A stretch of 64,000 nucleotides of DNA from Macrobrachium rosenbergii (Eukaryota > Arthropoda > Malacostraca > Decapoda > Palaemonidae), in the NCBI RefSeq assembly GCF_040412425.1, contig NC_089743.1:83079471-83143470 (forward strand), given 5' to 3'. The translations under genes and the position numbers were made by a program. The notes under the pieces were generated by a model, which worked only from the letters and a program-made list of their open reading frames with translations, did not search any database and was not told the origin of the DNA. Every line of letters starts with the position of its first letter. Positions within the stretch are counted from its first letter, which is position 1. This document shows positions 39,320 through 52,146 of this stretch, in pieces.

Positions 39320-40700
39320 ACCATAGTAGTGGGATGATACTCGACACCATAATAGTAAGACCTTCCCAGCAAATCCCCGGATAGACAACCTTAAGGAAGT
39401 CATGAGGTAATTCCTGTAAGACAAAGAACAATAAGACAATGGCAAGTAATCCTGGGTCATCTCATGTCCCTGGAGAAGCTATTACCAAATAGTAGAGGTC
39501 ACCTTCGATCCCTGCCATGGTAACTGAAACACCAGTGGTCCTTCCTGGACAAACACCAACACTGTGTGGTTTCCCTCAACAAAGAGGTTCAGAAGGACCT
39601 GGCATGGATGCTCTTGCATGAAAACCTTCTTCAGGGTTCTCATTAAGCCTGTCCTTCCCAGAAATGCTCCTCTTCTGGGACACCTCCCACAAAAGCTGGA
39701 GAGCCCATCTATGAATAGAGTTTACTTCCAGGTAGCTTAAGTCGATAAGCAAGGGGAAACGGTCCCTCCCTCATTGTGCTGGCTAGCCGTCCAGATGCCA
39801 GATGCACAGTTGGTCATCATTGCACATGACTAACCTGCAGGCCAGGAACATTTCCAGCAAAAAGAACATCATTGCTGACCAGCTGAGCTGCCAGGGCTAA
39901 GTAATCAGGTTGTACCATAGAAACGCTTCAGTCTATGGGGGCCACAGATGATCAATCCGTTTGCCACAGGCTAACCGAAAGCTCCCCATCTTCTGCTCCC
40001 TGGTGTTGAACTGTTGGCCATTATGCAAGATTTATTCAAACGCACCTGGAACAACATTGATGTATATGTCTTTCCCCCATAAGACACTGGTGGCTCATTG
40101 CCAGCTGGACACTAAGCAGTACAAAGACCTTCTGTCTCTCCTAATAGACATCCTGAGGTTCTCCCATGTGGCCCCCCTTCTTTACAACCATACATCTGGA
40201 GGCTCCATCAGGTAGTACAATCACTGCAACTTCACTAATGGAGGTTATCCAGCAACTTATGCAAAAGAATGTGTACAATTGGTGTCATAGAAGAGGTAAC
40301 TCATGATTAATACCTCGTTTCACTGGGTAGCAAATTTTCAGGTGTTTCATGTCAGCCATTAAGGGTTATCAGTCAGCTCTCTTGCAAGTGTTCCACCTGT
40401 GTAGTATGGACCTGTCCATCTCTTCAGAATCTCCATGCTTATGAGAAGTTCTGAACAATCATATGCCCTCCTTCGGAGGTTAGACCCCAGAATAGGACCT
40501 GGCCTTGGTCTTCTGAAGCCTGGGTTCTGAGATTTGTTTCATTGAAGTTCTAGCTCACGAGGTATGGAGCAGGGTGCCACCCCACCCCATAGAATGGTGC
40601 CAGTGGTGGTACATTCTACACTTCCCCACTCATTGCTGACACATTCTCACCAGGGGCAGGTACTCACCCATTGCCTTCAGGCTTTATCTCCCACCTAAGA
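39320..40700 (+). pseudogene. DIRS-like retroelement remnant (RNase H region to tyrosine recombinase)
   Basis: In shifting plus-strand frames: GMILDTIIVRPSQQIP, LGHLMSLEKLLPNSRGHLRS, QKDLAWMLLHENLLQG, then LPQANRKLPIFCSLV (usual FATRxNRKLPxFCSPV), VAPLLYNH, and AIKGYQSALLQVFHL with MDLSISSES (usual VRGYRSALNxVF...GxDLxxS). These are DIRS reverse transcriptase/RNase H and N-terminal recombinase landmarks in correct order. Stops are frequent and the catalytic Arg/Tyr part of the recombinase is not seen. Confidence 0.75.
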
Positions 40701-41439
40701 AGTGTGTCTCCATATATGAAAGGCTCCGGTTTGTATATCTAGGAAAAATACAGGTTTTGAAGATTTGGCATATTTTCATTGTTTTTTGAGATACAAAAGA
40801 TTATTTTAAAGCCCAGGACTAGATGGACATGTTGCTACAATTCTGAGGAAACTCTTCTTGGCTTGTTGGAACATGCAAGCTTCCAAACTATGAGTAACAG
40901 ACTAGAAGATTGCTGTCAGTTACAGCCAGTTACCAGCTCATTATGTAAATATCCAGGTGCAGTGTATTTTCCAATATTATGAAGAAATGTGCTTATGATA
41001 GTTGTGCAGAAACCTCATCCTTCATCATAATAGCAAGAAACTGTGCAAATAGCTCAAATTCTTTCTATATCCCCATTAACAGAAAACCATGAAAATATGC
41101 TATGAGCTTTATTTGGGATATGAAGCTGGTGACCAAGATAAAAGCTGGCCACCCTATGTTTAATTGGGTGTCGTATGTCAGACATCTCACAGTATAGGCA
41201 TAAGTGCCACCGTGCACTTTGCCTTTCTTATGATCTGAGGAGAACCATATGATCATGCTTAACATTGCTACTTCCGCCTGAAAAATATAGCTGGTATAGC
41301 ATCAAAATCCAAATATACTGTAAAAATATTGTCATTTACCATCTGCTTAGAAACACTACCAATCAGTTGATGACTCTATCGATAAGAATTCAGACTAGTA
41401 TGGATGTGTGTCCAACATAAGAACCACACTTACTGAGTT
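40701..41439. other. no recognised feature
   Basis: Between the DIRS-like remnant and the unclassified element. Possibly the DIRS 3' part, but unreadable. Confidence 0.4.
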
Positions 41440-42660
41440 AAGATCTAAATTAGTTCATCTTTAATTTAAATGTTAAGCTTTTATGCTCCAAGCTCAAAAA
41501 GGCTGGAATCTTTCTCTGGGGTGAAATTAAAGTTTCTGATATCACGGTCACTGATAATTTTAAAGATTTCTTCTCCCTTAGGGACTATCTAGTATTTTGT
41601 AATGATGTTTATTCTGTTATGGAGGCACCTGCCTAAGGATATCAAACATAGATGGGTGGCGTTCTTCACTGATTAATCAAAAGTAAGCTTGAGAGGGTTC
41701 TACCCTGCAACGGAAATGAGTTACCCAACTCCTCTGGGCCATGCAGTTAACATGTAGGAATCGGATGATAACATGAAACTTCTATTGGCGAAAAATAAAT
41801 ACAGATGGAGTATTGATGGTGACTTAAAGGTTGTGACACTTCCACTTGGAATGCAACTCACTTGTTTCCTTTATGAGTGGGTTAGTCGAGGCAAGAAAAA
41901 GTTATGCAATAGTTGTAGCTACAACAAATGTCTTTAACATTTTCACGTTGATCCTGATAAATTTTTTCTACTCCCTTTGCATATCAAGCTTGAGTTCAAG
42001 AAGAACTTCGTCAAAGGTTTGGCGAAAGACAGTCCTGAATTCACATGGCAATGAATTCAGTGGTCATAGTCACTGTCCATCGCTGTTTCTAAACCAGGCA
42101 ATGGTGATGAAGCACTTACCAATGTAATTCCCCTTGGGTGTAAGTTATTCCTGAGGTGTAGTGAACTGGATATTAAATGATATTCGTGGCTTCAAGTTTG
42201 TGAATATGAAAGAAGTCACGTGTGTATAAGTGACAAAAATTCATAGAGATGAGGATTAGTGATTCATAATTTCCAATCGGTAAATTGCTTCATGATGCTG
42301 AATATGATGAAGAGCTCAATGAGGTTAAAATAATTCTTGGCTCAGTTGAAACATACTGCAAAATCTTTTCAGGGAATCTCAAATCAGAAAATACCGGGAG
42401 TAGTGAATGACCTGTTGATCTCTTACAAAGCAATATGGTGTAATATAAGTGTGAAAATCCACCTTTTAAGGTTTGCTCTTGGATATCTTCCCAGACAATC
42501 TTTGGTGTGATCTGTGATGAACGTTGTGAAAGATTTCACAAAGACATTTTGGTCAGGGAAAAATTCCTAGACAAACTTTAGCTTAATAGTGAGGAAGTAT
42601 GTCAGGCATACTACAGTCAAAAAGAACCCGCTCCTATTTTTATAAATTAATTTGTACATA
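41440..42660 (+). pseudogene. remnant of an unclassified multicopy arthropod element protein
   Basis: Landmarks in order: LFIDSSKVSLRGFY-like, WSIDGDLKVVTLPLGMQL, CFLYEWVSRG, then PLHIKLEFKKNFVKGLAKD, a SINE insertion, then LLHDAEYDEELNEVK, NDLLISYKAIWCNISVKIH, LPRQSL, and CDERCERFHKDILV. I recognise this series from uncharacterised proteins repeated in arthropod genomes (DLKVVxxLLGxQ, KYxCFLCxWDSR, NLGxxSDExGERFHxDI), but know no confirmed function or class. Stops, shifts and the insertion make it a dead copy. Confidence 0.65.
42045..42230 (+). repeat. tRNA-like repeat family 1 copy, inserted in the element ORF
   Basis: Carries the family-1 phrases GTTTCTAAACCAGGCA, ATGAAGCACTTA, CCCCTTGGGTGTAAGTTATT and TGGATATTAAATGATATTCG, but has lost the box B region. 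It splits the 41.4-42.66 kb pseudogene. AATTCA on both sides may be a target duplication. Confidence 0.75.
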
Positions 42661-43471
42661 TTGAGGGTGAAATAACGGTCTTTTTTATGAATAGGGAAGA
42701 GCAGACTTTCAAAACTTACTTGCTTTTCAACTTTTAAATGCTGCCTGAAAGATAAATTCTGAAACCAGATCTGAATTAAGATTAAAATGTCCTTTGAAGT
42801 ATGCCGGTTTAGATGGTAAGCAAAAAAAGTTACAATTTTTGTGAAACTGTAAGAGAAGACTTACAAAATCCCTTGCATACCCTCAGACGAGTGGGTTCTG
42901 TGAGACTGCTTATCATCAGATGACAGTAAAGTTGAAACTATAAAGCTATCCATAGGAACTTTGAATATCAGCGATTTTCCGCCTAATGGACAGTTTTAAT
43001 GTTACCATTTGCGTCTCTAAGCACAACTGCCTTATCAAGTTGCTCATACTTAGTTTTTGTCCTGATCAAGGCTATATCCATGGAGCTGGTTGAAAATCTT
43101 GATAACTGATGCAGTTTTTCTTTTCTTTACTATGGAAAAACACAGGCGTTCTCGGAATTCAGGTAGCTCTTAAAATTCTTTCTCTTCATATGCTACAACG
43201 ACAGAACTTTTAGTAACCTATTTCAATGAAATAATAATGCTATGCTCAGGGCATAGAACTGAAACAGCATGCCCATTCGGTGTATTATTATTTTATTAAT
43301 TATTTTACCAAAGAACGTATTCAGGTGGTAAAAGCTAAACAAGCCACCAGCTTGCATAGCAAGCTTCCACGGGTTAGAGAAAAGCAGAGGCAAGAGAAGC
43401 ACACTGCATAGTACAGTACAGTACAAGAAAAATAGCAAATGAATAGAAATAAAGTAGTTTAATATATATAT
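42661..43471. other. no recognised feature
   Basis: May be the 3' continuation of the unclassified element; no further landmarks found. Confidence 0.4.
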
Positions 43472-44781
43472 ATATATAATTGTAATAATTGCAACACCCT
43501 CTTAACTTTTCAAATTCTTTTATCCGAATGCAAGAATATGAGGTAATGTTCGTAGCAGGATTCGCTAACCTGCATCCAGAGTATCAGAATGAGGTCACAT
43601 TGCCGACCTGACCACAAGAAGGATAAGTGTCTATTGCTGCTCATGCTTAATTATATCTGTCGAATTCAGATACATACGAGTATATTAAGCTGGAATAGAC
43701 ACATCCTCACCATCACAGCCAAGTAGGCAGTCATTGTTATTGCTTTTTAGGTTGATATATATATATATATATATATCTTTTTACCTGATACATGTAATCG
43801 TAATAACAACAATGCATTCTTAACTTCTCGAATTCTTCACACTTTTTGGATACGCTTGTCACTACTAAGCCTTAGATCCAGTGCAAGAATATGGGGGTAA
43901 TTCTGATGTCCATAGCAGGTTTCGAACCTGCACCTGGAGCATCAGGACCTGAACATGTGAAAGGTAAGTCTATTGCTGTTCATACATACCTGTCGAATTC
44001 AGACCCACTTATTAGAACTGGAATAGACCCATCGTCGCCACTGTAGCCAGGTGGATAACTGTTTTCAATGCTTTTTAGGCTGAAATACATATGTAGAGTC
44101 TGCTGGTCACTTTTTGTCAGATATATGTACAGTAACTGTAATAACCACAGTGCCCTCTTCACTTGAAATCTTCACATTTATTGGATAAGCTTGTCACTAT
44201 GAAGCCTTCTCGTGGTCAGGTCGGCAATGTGACCTCGTACTGATACTCTGGATGCAGGTTCTAATCCTGCTACGGACATCAGAATTGCTTCATATTCATG
44301 CATTTGGATCTAAGGCTTTGTAGTGACAAGTGTATCCAAAAAGTGTGAAGAATTTGAGAAGCTAAGATGGCATTGTGGTTATTAAAGTTACACAGGGTAC
44401 ATGGTGAAAAGTGATCAGCAGGATCTTTATTAACTTTTAAGCCTAAAAAGAAATAAAAACGATTACCCACTTGGCTACGATGGTTAGGGCGCGTTTGTTC
44501 CAGCTCTAATAAATTGATCTGAATTTGACATGTATGTATGTATGAACGGCAGTAGACTTATCCTTCTTGAGGTCATGTTGGCAACGTGACCTCGTTCTGA
44601 CGCACTGGATGCCAGTTCGAATCCTGCCATGGACGTCAAAATTACTTCAGATTCTTGCATTTGGATCTAAGGCTTGTCGTGAAAGAAAGATGTATCCAAA
44701 AAGTGTGAAGAATTCGAGAAGCTGAGTGCATCGTGGTTATTACAGTTACAGATGTATCTGGTAAAAAGTGACCAGCAGTTT

Positions 44782-44790
<9 letters not shown>
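43472..44790. repeat. tRNA-like repeat family 2, palindromic array
   Basis: Minus copies at 43472-43752 and 43773-44206, plus copies at 44207-44560 and 44561-44790. Units carry GGTCAGGTCGGCAAnGTGACC (box A-like) and CAGGTTCGAATCCTGC (box B), then the tail TTGGATCTAAGGCTT, TATCCAAAAAGTGTGAAGAA and GTGACCAGCAG. The orientation switch is at about 44206. This family differs from family 1 in sequence. Both are SINE-like by their pol III boxes; these are not functional tRNA genes. Confidence 0.85.
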
Positions 44791-44821
<31 letters not shown>

Positions 44822-44846
44822 CATATATATATATATATATATATAA
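44785..44846. repeat. (AT)n after a family-2 repeat
   Basis: Two AT blocks split by AACATATA, at the outer end of the family-2 array. Confidence 0.93.
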
Positions 44847-47748
44847 CATACAACAATTAAGAAATAAGATAAAAAATTTAACAAAATAATATTTTGAGTG
44901 ATATGACAGCCGTCCTTACCGTGTGAGCGTAAGCATCCATGCTTATAGCAGAAAAAGATTATGAGTGTCCTTTCATACTTTATTAATGTTATCTTTGTTT
45001 GTCTTTATTTATCTATTTTTATTCTTTTTGCGTACTGGGCTGCTTTCCATATTGGGGTCTCTTGGGCTTTTAGCATCCCGCTTTTCAAACTAGGGTTGCA
45101 GTTTGGCAAATAATAATAATTATTGTAATTTATTCCTGCAACTTCAGTTGCTTAAATTTGGTCTATCCATCAGCTTTCTTTTCTAATAATAGCTTATACT
45201 TTCTTCGTCTTTAACAAACTCGCCATGTTAACCGCATTCATGTTCAGTCAATCAAGCATTTACTGCGAACTTTATTCTCACTTACACTTCAACCAACTCT
45301 TCCGTGCCTTGTGTGCCAACATAGTCAAAAAGGCATTTCCTCGCCTGTCCTTTTCCAAAGTTGACCAGCTAACTTGGTCTTTTTTGGAGCTGTGCTTGGG
45401 GGCTCCAGCACTACCAGTCATTCTTTCCATGAACCATTTACGTTTCAATTTCAAAATTCCTTGTGCAGTTAGTCTGTCTTTTCCATAAAGGGATAAGTCA
45501 AGGATAAGGCTATCCCAGAGGCGCTGATTTTTCTTCCTTATTTTATCTATACCTGGGCATCGACAATTTCATGTGTTTGGCAGTCGCAGTGCCAAACAGA
45601 ATCATAGGCGTAACATAGCTTTAGTTTTGCACACATTCAAATTCGTTCTGACATCATATCTTTATTTTAATTGTGTATCATCGCCACCCCTTATGATCAC
45701 CGTGTCCCACCCATTCCTGGAAACCCTGCCCCTTAAATGTTGTTCTTTTTCACGCGGAAGTGACAAAATTCTCAATTTCTTCTTATTGTCTACAGCACTA
45801 TCATGCGCACTCAGAATTAAATATGATCTCTCCTGTCCTTTTACTTACACTGGTAAAACAGCATAGAGAACTATAGACGTTTGTAAAGGTGTTAGCTTAA
45901 TTGCCTATTTCTTTTACAGGTTTAATAGTGAGTTTCCATTGACCTTAGGTTTTTCAGTCATCTGGGTAGCACTCCCCTTCCTTGGGACTCGAGTAATGCG
46001 TTATGGATTACAACTCACCGGCATTTTGTAGAGCAATAATACCGATGAATTATCACTTACAATGGCTGCGGTAGCTGTCACTCTTGAGACAGCATGACAT
46101 TTGAGCATTGTACGTTGCAGTGGGATGTAGATGAGAAGGTAGTGAGTTGTTTCAACGAGAAAGGTTCTAAGCAATGGATGAGAGAGCAATTACTCCTTTC
46201 AATAGAGAAAAAGGAGATAGAGAAGAGTGTAACAGTAATGGACAATGCATTTGATATGCTGGATTTGTTAAGTTACATAAGAGTATTATCGATTGAGACA
46301 GTGGGACATGACAGAGTCTGTATATATATAAGGGCTTTCGCTAATTAAAAAGGGCACATGGATAATTTTTATAACATACATCATTCAAGGAATTGCATAG
46401 TTATAACTGATAGAAATGCGAGGGTAAAGAGCGAATGGATGTGGTGTTGAAGTTCATTTGCAGATCGATCATTAGTTTTTAATGGCAGCAGTGGAGGTCG
46501 TGCAAAAGCGTCCACGTGATGATGGTAAGTGTGAAAGTGGTTTGAAAGAAAGGTGTTCTTTATTTCCCCGACTTATCAGTAACAAAGTGGATGGATGGTA
46601 GACGTGAGGGAAAGAGTAGATCTGTGTGCGAGATACAAAGAGCTGTGAATGGCAGGTGGAGTGGTTGGAGTCTAAAGCTTACATTGAATAGATTAGTTGA
46701 GGCTGGAAGACTGTGGAAAACATGAATCGGAATGAAAGCAAAAGGTTATGTGCCAGCTGATGAAAGTCAGGATGATAGAATGACGGTAGTATTGCTGGTT
46801 GAAGAACTGCTGCGTTTAGCATATATTAGGCAGGACTAATGGGTTCTGGTATTAGGTAAAGCAAGAGAAGTAACTGGGATTCTGCAAAACTTAGAGAAAT
46901 ATTTATTGATGAAAAAATTAAGTTGCATACAGTTGCTGAAAGAAATCTGATTGAGGATACCTGCAAGAAAAAATTGTCATCCCTGGAAATGCATGTCTGT
47001 GAGGTGTAGCCTGTATGGAACAATAAGGGTTAAAAGATGAAGTAAGAAGAGAATGCTGATGGTATGGTGGAAAGATACCATGAAGTAGTTTTGCCAGAGA
47101 AGAAAGTAGGAAGGAAGACGAAACCCAGAGGAATGCTGTTGTATAAATGTGAATGGGCTACTTTGCCGATGATGAGTACATGTGAATGGAGTAAATGATA
47201 AATCCTGGACATTTATAAATATCTCTTCGTTCACCCGAGAGTTAAGAGAATTATTTTTTTAATTGAAAAGCTTTAAGTAAGTGGAATATTTGAACCTATT
47301 TTCTTGTACATAACTTCTTGTCACAAGTGAAACCTTATTCTAATTTTCCTTTTCTTCCCATTTAGTGTCATTGAATTTTTTAACATATGCATGGTAATTT
47401 GGTTTGCTTCGTCGAGATTGAACTAAATTAGATTTGTATTCATTTGTAGCAGAATAGTAGTTTCTTAATCAAAACCCTAAGAATATGTACCAATGTTACT
47501 ACGGGGTCTCCTTTAATATAGGCTAGGTATGGGTATGCCGAAAATTGTACGCTGTTGAAGTTTATCGTCAAACTTTTACTGTATTTTTGCGGGGTGATAA
47601 GATGCAACTTGTGTTGAAGTCATTACGTGTTTAATCGCGCATATTTTGTTTGACCTTTATAAACTTTTATATATTATAACCTACAGAAAATGGATATGTA
47701 ATCATTCAACGAAGCTAACCACCAGTTCCTGGCATATATTTTCACTTA
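44847..47748. other. no assigned gene; G/A-rich decayed stretch at 46.1-47.1 kb
   Basis: 46085-47100 is G- and A-rich on the plus strand with many short frames, like decayed LINE coding sequence. I found no reverse transcriptase landmark. Confidence 0.35.
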
Positions 47749-47947
47749 GGAACGGTGGGGATAAATATATAAATACAATTTATTTAAAACTTGTAGGTAA
47801 TCATATAAGGAAGGATTAAAATTTTGTGTCAAAATTGGTTGGGCACATATCTCAGTGCGCTGGAACGGTGGGAATAAATATATGTCAAATTTATTTAAAA
47901 CTTGTAGGTAATCATATAAGGAAAGATTAAAATTTTGTGTCAAAATG
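47749..47947 (+). repeat. direct duplication, period 113 bp
   Basis: Two copies of an 85-nt block starting GGAACGGTGGGGATAAATAT, at 47749 and 47862, both ending ATTTTGTGTCAAAAT, about 94% identical. Confidence 0.9.
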
Positions 47948-48167
47948 ATCCTTTCCTGTACCTAAAAGGCTTGTTTTGAAAAATTGAGGGGGCTACAAGT
48001 AATAATGAATGTGTGAAATGGGGTTCAAATGCACGGGTCAGAATTGCCTCCAACCGGTAACCTACACAGTATTTTTTTATTATAGTATCAAACCGTTTTT
48101 GATAGCTTCAGGCTTATCAACATTATTTTGACAGCTTCAGGCTTATCCAGCACATTACTATATCCCC

Positions 48168-48495
48168 TACATTAGAATTTACAAGCATTGCGAGTTTGCA
48201 TTTTATATTCCATAATGTCCCCTTATATTAGAATTTAAAAGAATTTGCATTTTATATTTGCATTTTATATTCCGTAATGTCCCCTTATATTAGAAATTTA
48301 AAAGAATTTGCATTTTATATTCCATAATGTCCCCTTATATTAGAAATTTAAAAGAATTTGCATTTTATATTCCATAATGTCCCCTTATATTAGAAATTTA
48401 AAAGAATTTAAAACCATTTGAGTTTGCATTTTATATTCCCAGTTTGTATAGTTACGACACATGCATTTTATATTCCAGTTTGTATAGTTACGACA
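48168..48495 (+). repeat. short tandem array, unit about 50 bp
   Basis: Unit TTATATTAGAAATTTAAAAG plus AATTTGCATTTTATATTCCA plus TAATGTCCCC, about four copies. It is followed by two copies of a 37-nt unit with CAGTTTGTATAGTTACGACA. Confidence 0.88.
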
Positions 48496-51451
48496 CATAA
48501 TGATAGTCAACCAATAAAAATTTAATTATGGATATCAAAGATAAATGTACCAGGTCATAATAGGTGAGCTTTGTAAATTAGTAATTGAATTTTAAGATTT
48601 AGTGTTTAATCTCATGTCTGGTTAAGAGGACTGCCTTGGCTGCTCGTTCTTCTGGAATTCGTTGTATTTTTTTCCAATAACATGTATAAGGAATTCCAGT
48701 AAAAGTCAGTATTTCAATTAAGAGTTTATTACTTTAGAATACAGGAGAAAGAATCCAATTGTTTTATCGTTCATGAATATTTGCGTAAGTTCATGAAGTG
48801 TGACACAAAAATCTCCACGAAGTATAGTAAATAAAAAAAATAAAAAACAGGCTTAAGCTGATTAGAAATAACAGTGACTTAACAATCAACGGAGCACTTT
48901 GCACCTAGACTGGCACCTGCAAGCCTTCTATCTGGCTTGTAACCGAAATGGAACTAGCCTCATACAAGACTTGAACGGTGACAGCGTCATATAGCACACA
49001 TTCATAGCAGCAGATATCTTCAAATTAGGGTCAAACCTGTCGTTACTAAATAGCTACTAGACAATGAGACTAAGGCACTTAAATATATAATGTGGTTTTT
49101 GTACTGTAAACCGTTGAGAAGACTTCATGGAGTCCCTGGGAATTAATTGCAAGGAGGATGATTAAAGTCGGTACAGGTTATAGAGGATAGAGTTCTAATC
49201 AAAATTTTTTGCTAAAGGGTTTGTGGTAGAGTAAGACAGACTTTTGCATTGGTAGGATGAAACAAACATTTTGCAACACACCGAGAAGCTCCAGAACGTC
49301 CTCCCCTGGCTAATATTACAACCGTGACGACAGGTTGGCCCTTACATAACTGAAGACTTACAGCAGCAATAACTCAGAATAACTAAAGACAGCATCTCTA
49401 AAACTATTGACTGTTACCGGACTGTAACCTTACTATTACTAAATCAAATTCCTGGGAAGTGGAAACTGACAAAACTTGACAGACTACACTCAAAACAACT
49501 AATAAAACTTAAGCACAGGTGCCCTTTAACAAAACACAAGAAAATCTTCCACATGGTTACATCCGGCAATTACACAAATATTGAGAAGAAGCACATTATT
49601 GTTACCAAAAGGTTCAGTCTTACAATTAGTAACTTAACCTTGTTGGCTTAAATATTCCCATCCATTGAAATAGTTTAGGAGCAACCTTTATTGCCAATAA
49701 AATATTAAAAATCCAATAACATGAAAAAATATTTATAAATTACTGAAACAATAGTTTCTTTCTCCTGATACTTAAACTACTAAGGTACTACAACCACCCA
49801 TACTTCTTTCTTTTTTTTTTGATGATCAATTAGAAATTATTACAGATTTACCCATTCAATCAACCTTTAACTTTCATATAAAATAAATATAAAGTATTTA
49901 GCATATTAAATCATAATAAAACCTATAAAATTGTTTAAAGTTTCTCGAGATTTGTATAGAAAAAGCCTTTGGCATACATTACTACTTAAACATTTCCTTA
50001 ATAAATCATTAAAAATTTCTTAATTAGCACCATAAGAAAAATAAAGAATTCCTAAGTCTTCAAAAGTTCTTTGAATTAAGAAAAAAAATCTGCAGTGTGA
50101 ATCAAGGCGTTGTACAGTAATGTTCGCCATACAATAACCAGAAATGCAAACAAAAGTTTGGTGATAAGTTATAATTCTTAGTGAACCGAACATGTCTTGT
50201 TACACATACACTCCACCATTAATACTTCATCACCCTCAAGAAACTACATTTAAGTCTTAGAGGAACAGGGAAAATGACAAAACATTTCTAGTCAGGTCAG
50301 TAAGTTATTCTTAATTTTTCAGATATCATCATTAATTCGTAACTTAGATTCATTGTTGGAATTAGTTATTCAGTATTTTCTGTTAATTAATTTTCCCCTG
50401 TTACTCCTTAGGCAGTGAACTTAAGACTACATTGTCAAGACAAGACGGGATTTTTTCACGTTTACCACAGGCGTTTTTTTTTTTCCTTTTACCTTGACAC
50501 TTATACCTTTCCCAGGTCAAGAAAAAAAATAAACAAAGCCCTATTTTTCCTTTACGTTCTTTTCCTGCATCCATGAAAAATCCCGCCCCTTTCAACTGGT
50601 TATGAAAGCTGGAGCTGAATAGTCAAGCCTACACTAAGGTGTTACATGCCTTATTTCATTAACTTTTAGGTCACATTGGGGATATGACACTACCATGCAT
50701 GGAGGTTTGTAAAAATCTTCAGATGGCTGAAGCTACTGCTTTGTTAGCTTGTGCTACAGCCTAAACTTCTGATTTCCATCTAAATCCAAAACTACCCATT
50801 GATGTGATCTCATAGCTTTCTTTCCTGATCACAGGAGCTACTTCCTAGTTTCACCTGGGTAACATGGTTACATCAGTGGCATTAGATTGTGGCTTGCCAT
50901 GTGTAATGTAATTAACTGCAAAGCTTAAAAAGATTTTAGCAGCAACATAGAAGCATACAAGTAGGTGACTGTTACAGAGACAGTTCACTGCCGCCTCCTA
51001 CCCTGCTAAGCTTTCTCAGTACAGAAATGATTTAACTCCTCCAAACTGTTACGTTGAACAAGAAAGAAACCAGCAAAAAATTTGTTTTCAGCTAGTCTAT
51101 CAGCTTTTCTTTATCACGTATGCCAGCCTAGAGTTTAAGTTTCTCAAATCTGAATCTATTCATTTGTAGAAACATTTGTCTTTAGATGTTGTACTGCTCA
51201 GGAACTGCTTAAGTTAGTTCCATTTGTCTTGTCTGGTCTGGGCAATAAGAGACTACATACCAATCAAAGAATACCTTTGACTGTTTGGTAATGTTCTCAG
51301 TCTCTGTTATATGTCTGTCACATTCTTAGCCACCTAGGCTATTGCAGACTTGTCTCAAGTAGTTTAATACAGTTTGTAGTTTTATACATTATTGATATAT
51401 TTAAAGTATTCACACTGCTTTTAATATAATTTACAGCCCATTTTACTTGGG
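48496..51451. other. no recognised feature; 3' flank of klar
   Basis: AT-rich, only short frames. Distal 3' UTR cannot be excluded. Confidence 0.45.
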
Positions 51452-51457
51452 TTTATT
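51452..51457 (-). terminator. possible klar polyadenylation signal
   Basis: AATAAA on the minus strand about 425 nt past the stop. The flank is very AT-rich and other such hexamers occur, so this is only the nearest plausible one. Confidence 0.25.
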
Positions 51458-51881
51458 TTTGTATATCACACAATATATCACACCTACCTAACTCTTTACA
51501 TCAAGCTCATTTTACTTTCATACATCAGTACCATTTTAGTTACAAAAATAAGAAACCTGATAATAGAGTAGGGATGAGGCAGTGGTGTAGGGTATGGCCA
51601 AGTCCCCGAAGTAGTTGTCTTAAGAGTGGAATTAATTCTGAAAGGGAAACAAGGCCACCTACACCGGACCCAAAACCCCTTGGTAATTACACCAAATTAC
51701 ACACAGCCCTTCAATGGACAATTCAATAGAACCACCGACTTCTTTACAACAGATTATGTCTTCATGGAACTAAAAAATGTCCAAAGCTGTGTGTTATATG
51801 CCAAGTATGTACACCAGTTCAGTGGTTCTGTACATATGGCCTGACTATACAGTTTATATACACAATGTGGATGTTATAACT

Positions 51882-52146
51882 TCAAACAGGTGGTGGTCCA
51901 TGAACATAACGTAACTGCGGTGTTAGTGTCATGGTGAGGCTGTTGTGGGTGTCACAGCAATTGGGTTCCAAGAGACAAGCAACACAGAATAATAGTAATA
52001 ATGCCGCTTGGAAAGGAAGTGCTGCTCTTACCACACGCCACACCCATCCACGCCTGCCGTAGCCGCGATTTGAATCTCGACTGTTCACACGCCTATCGCC
52101 TCTGCTCATTCGACTTACTTTGGAATCCTTCACCCAACTTCTTCTC
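51882..52146 (-). CDS. klar: klar exon 7 (KASH domain and stop)
   Basis: 265 nt, acceptor TTTTTTCTCTAG, ending in TGA at 51884-51882. It encodes residues 336-422: a basic juxtamembrane stretch, GRRGWVWRVVRAALPFQ leading into a Leu/Ala/Val membrane segment, then a luminal tail with Cys398-Cys399-Asp, PQLRYVHG and terminal PPPV. The Trp/Arg entry, membrane span and PPPX end define a KASH domain that inserts its tail into the SUN trimer. Confidence 0.93.

Noticed and set aside
46094..46348. 84-aa plus-strand open frame as a gene
   Set aside because: Purine-rich and charged but without motif or flanking exons; more likely old element sequence.
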